A stretch of DNA of 64,000 nt, taken from positions 59,042,838-59,106,837 of the forward strand of contig ML679958.1 of NCBI GenBank assembly GCA_007922225.1. The letters run 5' to 3'. Origin of the DNA: Emydura subglobosa (taxonomy: Eukaryota > Chordata > Testudines > Chelidae). Position numbers and translations under genes: made by a program. The stretch's first letter is position 1, and every line of letters starts with the position of its first letter. This document shows positions 34,701-46,700 of the stretch, piece after piece. Below the pieces are notes generated by a model, which saw nothing but the letters and a program-made list of their open reading frames with translations, was not told where the DNA came from and did no database searches.

Positions 34701-37700
34701 TACAATCAAGAGAGAAGACAGAGAGCTTTCTTTAAAATATGTCTGGGTAGGGGACAAAAGGCAGAAAACTATTTTAGATAATTTTTTTTTCAGAAATTTT
34801 AAAGGCAATAGTTAAAACCAAAGAATGAATGAAAAGTGCTGAATTGAACAAGTTATGGGTGCTTGGAAAAAAGAAGCCAACAAAATATTTATTAAGAAAG
34901 TTTATTATGGGGAAATATTAACTGGACACAGAAAAAAGTTAAATGTTTTGGACCTTATTTTCCAAATGAGGTGTTTGCAAATATACAGGCACAATTGCGT
35001 ATCTAATTTTCATGCACAAATCAAGTAATTGTATATGCAAATGCCCAGTTATACTTCTAATCAATCATATGCATGCGCAGTTATCTGAGTTGCACATGTA
35101 TTCATGGTAATTCGTGCATGCATTTCATTTAGTTAAATGAAAATTGAAAAGCAGATACTTTCTGAGAGCTAGTTTTCATTTTAGGGTTAACACTGTATAC
35201 ATTTTATGTCAATGGATATAAAATTAGCTGGATCAGATATACCATGTTCTCAAAGGGTTTTCCCAGTTTGCTGGGCCTTCATTTTTTAGCTTAATTAGAA
35301 AATGTGTGTAAACTCTTAATAAAGTTATTAATGCAGTACTCTTTGATTAATCTCTTCTTTCCCAGGTCCACCACAGAAACCCTAAACAAGGTACTGCAAG
35401 AGCAAATGAGAAAAGGAGCTAAATACCTTTATACTAGGATAATTTATCTAGGGCCAGACCTTTTAGTTCAAATTGAGTTTTCACTCAGTCATTATTTCCA
35501 AACAACTTTTAAGATATTGTACATAGAATATAGTTTCTCAAGCTGTTCTCCTGTTTCTCCTTCATGGTTCAGAAAAAATATTCAATCATTCCTGAGTATA
35601 GGTGAGGTGGGTTGGGGCTCGTAGCCCTGTATATTTATTAAGGTTGCCTGTCACTTCCCATTATGAAACCCTATTTTCCACTGTTTATAATTTTGTCAAA
35701 TTGTAGAAGTTTGGGCTGAAATTTTACATGCCAGGTGTCAGCCACAGGCTGATTTTAAAAAAATCTTCAGCCAAAAGGGTTCAGCTGTTTATAAGAACAA
35801 CACCAAAGGAAAATATGTTGTTTTGCCCATGTTAAAAAGTGCTGGTGACCTTTTTTATTTTTTCTAAATGCTCTAGCACCCCTATGCTTGGAGCAGGGAC
35901 TTAAAATTTGGCAGGGGGTGACCTCTGTGTCAAGGATGTTACTTTGGCTATCATGGTGAAAATCCATCCAAATTTGGCCAGGTTATAAGCCTTTGATAAA
36001 TTTTAACAGCTAAAATCTCTGAAGATTTCAGCCTCATTGAGCATGCTTAGACTGCTCATACCTCCTTGTGCTAACAAAATAGTATGTGATCACATACTTG
36101 AAGTCTATATGATAACACAAATGCACAAATGGCAAAATTAAGAAGGGTATACAGGGACCTTAACTTTGGCATTTCATAACTTCTGAGTGCTTGACTTTGC
36201 AATCTTAATAATGGTATTTTAATATAGTTTTTGGTGTGGAATATAAATATACAGTATAACCTGTACAAGGGATTATCCTTATTAGGAGTTTAATTTATCA
36301 CTCATTTAAGGCCAATTTTATAAAGCTGAAAACATTTATGAGCCCAATCAGCTGGGAGGAAAAAATTAATCAGAAAAATGTAAATGGTAATTGGGAATCA
36401 TCTAAGAACACCTTGCTAGATGCCCAAAAAACTATAGTCCCACAATTGAGGGAGAAAGACATGATGATTAAAAGACTGACCTAGTTTAGAGGGGAAATGA
36501 AGGCAGCTATAAAAAAATAAAAACAAAATATATAACAAATGGAAGAAAAGGGAATTTGATAATAATGAATATAAATCTGAAGTTAGGAATTGTAGAGAAT
36601 TGATAAGAGAAGCAGGGACACAGGGAGATAGTTCTAACCAGCGGAGTTAAGGACAATATATTAGGAACAAAAAGAAACCTCACAATGGTATTGATCCATT
36701 ACTAGATGGAAATGGTAGAATTATCAATAATAATGCAGAAAAGGCAGAAGTGTTCAATACATATTTCTGTTCTGTATTTGGAGAAAAAAGCAGATGATAT
36801 AGTCTCATCACATGGTGATGATAACACTTTTTCAATTCCACTAGTATCTCTGGAGGATGTTAAACAGAAGTTTCTAAAGTTAGACATTTTTAAATCAGCA
36901 GATCCAGAAAACTTGCAAGAGTTTTAAAAGAGCTGACTGAGGAGCTGGACTGTTAATGTTGATTTTCAATAAGTCTTGGAGAACAGGGGAAGTTCCAGAA
37001 AACAGGAAGAAAGCTAATGCTGTCCCAATTTTTAAAAAGGGTAAACAGGATTTTCTGGGTAATTATAGGCCTGTCAGCCTCACATCAATCCTGTGCAAGA
37101 TAATGAAGAGGATGATATGGGACTCAATTAATAAAAAATTAAAGGAGGGTAATGTAATTAATGCAAGTCAATTTAGGCTTATGAAAAACAGATCCTGTCA
37201 AACTAACTTGATATCTTGTTTTGATGAGATTACAAGTTTGACTGATAAAGGTAATAATGTTAAATGTAATATACTTAGACTTCTGTAAGCCATTTGACTT
37301 GGTACCACATGACACTTTGAATAAATATCTAGAATGATATAAATTTAATATGACACACATTAAATGGATTAAAAACTGTCTAGCTGATAGGTCTGAAAAC
37401 GTAATTATAAATGGGGAATTGTCATCATACAGGTGTGTTTCCATTGGGGTTCCACAAGGATAGGTTTTTGGCCCTACGCTATTTAACATTTTTATAATTG
37501 ACCTGGAACAAGAGATAAAATCATCACTGATTAAATTTGCAGATGACACCAAAACTGTGGGAGTGCTAAATAATGAAGAGGGCAGGTCACTGATTTAGAG
37601 GGATCTGGATCGCTTGGTAAACTATTAGCAAGCAAACAATACATCTTACTACAGCTAACTGTAAATGTATACATCAAGGAACAAAGAATGCAGACCATAC

Positions 37701-40700
37701 TTACAGGTTGGGGGACTCTATTCTGGGAAGCAGTGACTCTGAAAAAGATTTGGGGGTTGTGGAGGATAATCAGCTGAACATGAGCTTCTAGTGTGATGCG
37801 CTGGCAAAAAGAGCTAATGCAATGCACAGACAGGGGAAACTTGAGTAGGAGTAGAGAGGTTATTTTACCTCTGTATTTGGCTCTGGTGTGACCACTGTTA
37901 GAATAATGTGTCTAGTTCTGGTGCCCACAATTCAAGAAGGACATTGATAAATTGGAGAAGGTTCAGAGAAGAGCTACAAAAACAATTAAAGGATTAGAAA
38001 ACATGCCTTATAGTAATAGATTGAAAGACCTCAATCTATTTAGTTTAACAAAGAGAAGGTTAAGGGGTGACTTGATTATAGTCTATAAGTATCTACATGG
38101 GAAACAAATATTTAATAATAGACTCTCAGTATAACAAAGAAAGGTATAACATGATCCAATGTCTGGAAGTTGAAGCAAGACAAATTCAGATGGAAATAAG
38201 GTGTAAAGTTTTAACAGTGAGGGTAATTAACCATTGGAACTATTCACCAAGGGTGGTGGTGGATTCTCCATCACTGACAATTTTTTAATTAAGAATGGAT
38301 GTTTTTCTATCAGATATGATCTAGGAATTATTTTGGGGAAGTTTTATGGCCTGTGGTACACAGAAGGTCAGATTAGATGATCTCAGTGGTTACTTAGCAT
38401 CTATGAATCTATAAATGGGTGTCTTGCTACTGATTTCAGTGAGCACTGGATCAAACCTAGGCTACCTGTCTTAAGAGAACACCCTAATGTATCCCCAAAT
38501 TTAGTTATTATACACAATTCAATTCCATCTTTACTAATGACCACCTGTGTTAAGTAACCACTTTTAATCCGGCCTTGATAATTGCCACTGCATTTTAAGA
38601 GTGGTAGGCGGAAGACGCACACCCTAATTTTTCAAAAAGTGGCACATTTTGGTGATATACTTTAAACAGGTTGACAGTTTCTTCCTTGCTGGCTCATATC
38701 CATTTAGGATTCAGCAAAACAGAATAATCTGTAGAGTATTCAGTTTACAGTATATTGTCCTGCTTCTCATGAGTCCTAAGTGAAAATAATTAGAACTGTA
38801 TAAAATAATTACAGAAATCACAAATGGAAAATTAGAGATGTAAAACACCCATCAGGTCATCTCGTATATCTTTTTGCATCAGCAAGAAATAAAAGATATT
38901 AAGCAAGAAAGAAAATTATATTCCTTTCTTTGCATTTTCCCTGACCTTGCTTTTAATGAGTTTCATACATTATTCTTACTAAAGACTTCTTTGGAGTGAA
39001 CAGTAATCCAATCCTTTTTAAGACAATTTGGACAGACATACACAGCTGCACTATGCAGAGTGCCTTTTAGGTAATCTGCAGAATTGTGCATTAGAATTAA
39101 GTTGTCAGAAGCCACTAAAGTTATGATTGTAGACTTAGGGTGAGCATTTACCTGAAATCTAAAATGTCTTGGCCAAATTCCAATTTAGGTAATTATATTG
39201 CACGTATCTCAAATTCCTCCTGTGTTTCAGCTGGAGAAGATACTATTCACTTCCTGCCCTACACAGATGTGTGTTATATTGCTGTGTTGGTATCTGCATT
39301 TCACTGGTGGGTGAAGTGGTTCCTGTGTGTGTGTTTAGTAAGGTGCTGAGATCCTTCTTTATTAAAGGTACTATATTAATAAGAACTATTATTAGTTAAT
39401 ACAGATGTAATTGTTTCCCCTGTGGATCTGTAATGTGACAGTCCATATCACAAACAGACAGTCCATATCACCATCACCAAATTAAATTCAATCCTTGTTA
39501 ATGCAACAACAATAAATGCATATAGGATCACAAGAAAAATATAACATATCTTACTTCATTCAGAGAGTGATATTGTTCATAGTAGGATGCAGAACTGCGG
39601 GGATTGACTGTGTCATTGGCAGTTTGGTTTTTTATAAGTCCTTGAACATTGTCCATCAAAACTCTGAACAACAAACAAAGAGTATAAACCACTTTTAAAT
39701 GGCAGTGTCACCCATTGGCTTGAATTTCTGATTTCATATCTTCAGATCAAGAAATAAGAATCATACTTGTATCTGATGGTGGATCGGTTTAGCTCAGATT
39801 TCACATCATTTATATTGGACACATTAACATAGAAATGGACTTCTTTGTTTTTCATAATGTTTTCAGGTGAATCAGGTTTCCAGAGAACAACCTACAATGT
39901 TTGTCAGAACAATTTTTTTCCCAAGGAAAGAAAAAATACTTTAACATTTAGTAAACATTCTGAACACAATTAAAACATAATACATATCTTCAATCTACTA
40001 GGTCATATGTGGGAAGCAATTTTATGTTTCATGTGTTGTGATGTCACATCATACCATTGCTGAAAATGAAAAGTGTATATATGTAAGAAATGTTTATAAT
40101 AGCTGCATATACATTCATAAATCACGAACAAAGGCAGGAACATCACCTTTACTGAGATAATATTACTGGTTTAATATATCTGTTTAGTTGGTTATTACAA
40201 TTCAAATCCTCAAGTCTATTAAGGTTTATTTTCCTGAAGGTATTTGGGGAATTAATTCAGCTCAGACTGGTCTTCGCAGTTATTGTATTCAGTGATTACT
40301 TTGATTATAAACAAACCAAATGCCAGAAGGGATTTCAAATAAATCCAGATGAAGCAACAATATAAAGGGGCCTAGAGAGATTAGAAATGGGCAGAAAATA
40401 AAATTAAATTCATTTTAGTAAAATTCAAGTTAGTAAAATGAAAGCTAATGAAAGAAAATAACCTGAAACCTAGATATTCAGGGGGCGGTTGAAACGTGGG
40501 AATCAATAAGGTTGAAAAGACTGAGGGGTGATAGCGGGCAGCAAATTAGACATGAATTTATAATGTGAAAAAAGGCTAATGCAATTCTTTTGCTGCATAC
40601 TCAAAGTCAACATGTCACGGAGTAGATAGATGAGTTATTTTTTCCTTGCATCTGGTGTAACTACACTTTGAATACTGTATTCATTTTGGTGCACCAGACA

Positions 40701-43700
40701 GGACTATGTCAATACAAACTAGGTTCTTTTTAGTTTACACCAGCAGTATCCATATGGGGCAATTAGTGCCCAACATTTTGGTATGATCTGCAATTCATAT
40801 CTCCATAGTCTGCACTGCAGTGCAGTGTAGATATATAGCCTTTGGAACAACCAACAGAGAGACAGCCCCTGGAGAATTTATTCTAAATTTTAAACAAGAT
40901 TAAGGGCCAGATTCTTGAAGGTACCTAGTTGCCTCTTTAGATGCTTGTGTCTACCATTAGAGGTCAGTGACATTCTCAAAACTACTGCTCGGTTTCTGCC
41001 TAACCCTGTAGGTACCTACGTTGCAGCTGGCGGACCCGCACAAAACTGCTTTCATCTTGAAGGCACCCCAGAGCTAATGAGCTGCTTGGAGACCTAGCGC
41101 AAGCTAAAGCCCTAGCAGTCCCCAAGCGGGATTCTCAAGCTGTGTGTTTCTTGCCTATCTTGCCAGCAGGGTCTGATCCCATGGCCATGTTCATAGTACA
41201 CCTTCAGTTTCAATAGGTATTTTTGTTTTTATATTAGAAGATGAAAAGCAGTGGTCAGTCTATCTTCTATATACCCCATTCATTACTAAAGATAGTTCTG
41301 TCTATAGTTAAGCTTGCCTAATACTTTTCATTATAACACCTGTTTTCCACTGCATTTGCTTATAACTTTGCCAAATTGGCCTACTACATTGGGGTGAAAT
41401 TTTCCATGCCACATGACAGCCTCTGGCTAATGTTTATTTTTTAAGTTTCAGCTAAAACAGCTCAGCTGTTTCTGAGAACAAGAATTCATTGTTTTGCCCA
41501 TGTTACAGATGTTTAATTAAGAAGCTTTAGTGCCCTCATGTTTTGGAGCAGGTACTTGAAATTTGGCAGGAGGTTGACCTTTGTATCAAGGATGTGCCTT
41601 TTGACGTCCCCATAAAAATCCACCCAAATGTGGCCAAGTTATAACCCTCTGAAAAATCTCAGTTCACATGTGATCAGTAGTGACTGGCAGGAAAATTCGC
41701 TAAACACTCCACCTTCTCTGAGCATGCTTCAACCAAGGACTGCAGGAGCTGAGCAAGACTTTCCCTTTGTGATGCTGGAAATCAAATGCCAGCTCTAGCC
41801 AAGGCCATAGGTGTTAGCTAAGAACTGACAAACTCATAGCTGGAAACCAAAGCAGCTCACCTGTGTGTTAATTTTGTTCAAAAGAGGTATTAGTCTTATA
41901 AGAATGTATGTAGTGTTTAGACTCTGTGAAATGCTTGTAAGTTGCTGCATGCATTAATCTCACTTGTAACATCTGTATTCCACGCTAAAAGGTAAAAGAG
42001 AAGTTTGTTTTATAATTGTAAAACTTGTGAGCTCAGATGGGAAGAGTGGTTCCTCCACCCATCAAGAAGTTCTATCAAGACTTAATGAGCCATCTAGGAC
42101 AAAAAGCTTTGTTGACTGCTCCAGCCACCCATGAAGAAGTTACACCCAGGAGCCCGCATCCCATTGATTTAAACTCTGGGGGAAGGTCATATAGAGATTC
42201 TCATAAGGAAAAAATGATGATCTCTTTACTATTTGAATTTTCACAGGGCCAGAAACACTAAACTAAGGCAGGGATACTCCAGAGTCATCCTTGAGTCACA
42301 TTTCAAATTGATAAATTACAACATCTCTGCCATCTTTAGGAATCATAAGTGGTAACTCATTTGTGTGTATATGTTTGCTTGCTTTAACCTGGAAATAACT
42401 CTCAATTTCTTTTTCCTAGTTATTAAACCTTTAGATAGTTTATTACAAGATTGGCTACAGGCGTTGTCTTTGGTGCAGCATTTAGGGTACCAACTGATCT
42501 TGGGTAAGTGACTGGCCTTTTGGGACTGGAAGCAACCTGAATAGAGTATTTTGTGATTTTTGGTGTAAGTGACCATTTATCACTAAATCCAGTTTGCCTG
42601 GGTGGCAAGATAGACTGAAGAGCCTAAGGGGACTCTGTGTGACTCCATAGAAAGACTGTTATAGTGATCCAGGAGTTCACATTTGTTACTGGGTAGGTGA
42701 AATCTAATTATAGAACACACCACCAGTTTGGGGGGTCTGCCCTGTTTTTGACAGTCTGCCCTGAGGTTGGCATTCTCAGTCATGAGCCACTCCACAGTGT
42801 GACACGCTTTATTTACTCTTCCTAGCTTCTGTAGGTCTCTGTGGCACCGGGCACTGGAACTGCATGCAGGGAGATTGCCTCTCCACACTGGAATGAAGAG
42901 TGAGAGAAGAAGGGGACTTAAAGTGGCCAGAGAGAGAGGAGCGGGGAGGGTGATGCAGAGCTAGAGGGTGGGAGGCAGCAGAGCGGGAGGGAGACAGGAT
43001 CTGGTATGCGGGAGGTGGATAGGAGCAGTTGGTGAGGGAGATAAGAAGCTGTGGTGGAGGGACAGGAAGACTATGGGGGCAACAGGAGTCAGGGGAGCAA
43101 GTGGGACCGACAGGCTATGGACACGGGCAGTTAAAGGCTCTGGTGATCTGGGACAAATCATCAGGGATCCTGTTAACAATGCTGATGGGGGAAATGGTTT
43201 ATGCTTTTCATTACAGGGTGCTGACTTCAAACAAAAATGTGATGAAATAGTGGGGGAAGTGCTTTTGAAGAAATATGGATGCTTTATTTTAATTAAATGC
43301 TTTTTCCTCTAATGGCAGATGGAAATCACAAAATCCTGCTGGTATTCTAAGACATTATTAGTTATAGATAAACTGATTCTAATCATGTAAACTCTGTCTT
43401 AGTGAAAAACCACCAAATACTGTAAAATCCAATCCTGCGTGTCAGGTTCCTATAAGTCATACAGTTAGAAATTGCATTGGCCTGAACTCCTGGGACTTCC
43501 TGACAAATGATTTTACCAGCCATCACATGTCAGTACTTCATCTTTGTTTTGTTGCTGCTAATGTACAAAATCAATTACATAGTTCTGAAATCGGTTGCTT
43601 GATATAATATGATAAAATGTTATCAATCAATGGAATCTGCTCATTTAAATCGGTAGACATTCGAATGATGGAAATAAAGCATCTATTGTAGCATCTCCTA

Positions 43701-46700
43701 CAAACTAAAAAATATATATAACATAAAAGAATGAAAGAGTGGGCTAAATCTTCCTCCCAATGGAATGGCACTGGTGTACCTGAGAGCAGAATTTGGCCGA
43801 CACTTTACAGAGAACAAATTACCTCAAAGTTGGTTGTTAAATTCTGAAGAAATTCAGCTTGTCTGTCTGATCGTGGGAGAGCCCACAAAACTTGATCACT
43901 GAAAAAAAAAAAGACATTTAGAAAAAGCAAAGGCTTGAGTGTGCACCTGGGAACATTTCATATTGTTGTGCAAGCCTGAACAGTCTGGCTCAGGCCTGGT
44001 CTACCCTTACCGTGAAATTTGGCAGCAGTCGACGGGAGATACGCAAGCTACGTAGACTTCCTAAATTCTAATGAATGCGGCGTCCCCACTATGCTGTGCC
44101 GATGGAAAACACCTTCCCGTCGATGCAGCATTACTCTTTTTCCAGGGGTGGATTTATTAAGTTGATTTCTGGATCGATTGAGTGCATCTCTACTTCCACT
44201 CAATTGATCCCAAAGAATCAATCCATCAGCGGCATATTTGAAGGCGTACCCTCAGTTTCTTGAATGCACCATTATAAGGGAGTTAGGAGAAGTTTGAAAT
44301 AGTATGAGTGTATCAGAGATGCCAAGGGTTGGCTGTCCTTAAGACTGAGATTTACAGCCCCAAAGAGTGAGACTTTCCAGGTGGTGTGTTAGGTCATTGT
44401 TTAAGACAGAGACTCTCATCTTTGGTCCTTGGCAACATCCAATAGTCCAGATTTTTATTCCAACCAGCACTTAATAGTTTGTTTTAAAATGTACATGGCT
44501 TAATATTACATATGAAACACTTAAATGTCCTAATTCATACTAAAATCTAGGGCATGTGAAAATTCTATATGCAATGCAAACCAGTGGATTTTAATACAAA
44601 CTATTATTTGCTGGTTGGACCAAAAACCTGGATGGTTGGAGATCCCTGAGGACATGAATGTGTCCAGTGTGATTTATATTTTGACCTGCATTTTGCAGAA
44701 CACGCCATCTTTCTATGAAGTCCTGCTTGTTTTCTGGGTGAACTCAGATATTTTTGATCGTCAAGTATTCACACACCCCCACAACCCACCCCCACATAGC
44801 CTTCTCTTGCCTCCCATGCGTGTATAGAATGTGGGCTTATAGTCTCTATGGTTACCGCAGTAGACAAGTTTGGAAAGCAGCTTTCCAAGCTCTAAGCCTG
44901 TCGTCTCTTGCAATGCCTGAGTAAAAAATGTTTAAAAACTTTATATATTTACTCAAAATGAGTGAGATAAGCTTAGGAATGTGTGTGAGAGTGAGATAGC
45001 ATGCTAATGAGTGAGACTTGGCGTGTCTAGTGTAGGTGGGTAGGGGGAGCAGGGAGAGGAGCCTGTGCAGATCTGAGCCCCATTTCCATTTTCTTGGAGG
45101 GGAAGCGGTGACCCAAAAACCATATGGAGTTGATGGCAATGCATGAAGCAAGCTCTTGAAGGATGACTGACAACACCATTTCTGAAGATTGCCCATAAAA
45201 CAAAACTGCCAGGGCTCTCAAAACACGTATTTTTAGTCTGTGGATCATGATTGTCACAACCCATTGCTGTAATTGATTTCTAGCTGTGACCTGACCGAGG
45301 CTAGTGACCAAATGATTTATCATTTCTGCTTTTAGCTGTGCTCCATGCAATCGCTGTTGTTTCTCAGGCAGAACCAACACAATGTGCCAGCCTTTTTTCT
45401 CCCTTCACTATCATACGACAGAGCAACAAACAGCAATCGGAGTTATGCAGCATTGGCTATTTGCCCACTTCTTAGGGCACGTGCACTACATAGCTTGTGA
45501 CTGGGCTTGTTTTGAAAAGGAGTTGTCTCCTGATGCTACTATCTACCATGGAGGTTATCTTTATAAAGGGTGCCTGAACCGGGCAGCCTCATGTGACATC
45601 TTCACGTAGTTTCCATTGCTCACTATAGTGAAAAGAATTATAATGAAGTGACTATTGTGTATTCATATAACTGTCTTCTGTTGGATGGAATCAGAACTGC
45701 TCAGTTGAATGTTATAGGCATTAAATTAGCCAACGGTTAAAAGAGATTTTCCTATGGCTTTTGTTGAAGGGGCCTGTGCTTATGGAGTGGAAGGATTTGA
45801 ATTCTGTCCTTACTGCTATTGTGAAATTTGAGATTCCATGGTGTGCAGCCTGGAGACACTTGTGAAGCCCTACTGATAGATTTGAAGGACAGGAACTGAA
45901 AAGTCCTATCCTAGACCCTCTCTAATCTGGCTTCTGTCCCTTGCCTGTAACAGAAACCACACTCACCATGGTCTCTAATGTCCTCTTCCTAACCAAATCT
46001 GGAACCAATACTCCATCCTCATTCTCCTTGATGAGTCAGCTACCTTTTACATCATCGAACATGCTTTTCTTCTTGAAATCCTGTCCTCCCTTGACTTCTA
46101 TAACTTTGTCCTCTCCTGGTTCTCCTCCTACCTCTGTAATTGCTTTTCAGTGTGTTTATCAGAGGATCCTTCTCCTCCCCACTCCAGCTTTATATGTGTG
46201 TTCCCAGAGCTATGTCCCTGGTCCTCTTCTCATTCTCCTCTACACTTTAGCTCTGGGTAATCTCATCCACAAAGACAATTTCAGCTACCATTTTTATGCC
46301 GACAACTCACAGATCTCTCTCTACTATGCACTGGTCTCCTTCTGTCCAAATTAAATTTCAGCCTGTCTCTTTGACATCTCCTTGTGGATGTCCAATTGAC
46401 AACCCAAGTTCAAAACAGAGCTCTTTATCTTCCCCCCCAGTCTATGCCCACTATCTCTTTTCTCGGTAATTGTGGATAATATCACCAGCCTGCCTGTCAT
46501 TTGGATTTGTAACCTGGGTGTCATCTTTGACTCAGACCTCTCTCTAAGTCCTCATATCTAGTCTATGTCTAAATCTTGCAGATTCTTTCTGTATAACATC
46601 TCTGTGATACAGCCTTTCCTATCAATCTACACAGCTAAAGTTCCCATCCATGTTTCAATTATTGCAACATCCTTTTCTCTGGTCTTAATAAATGCAATAT

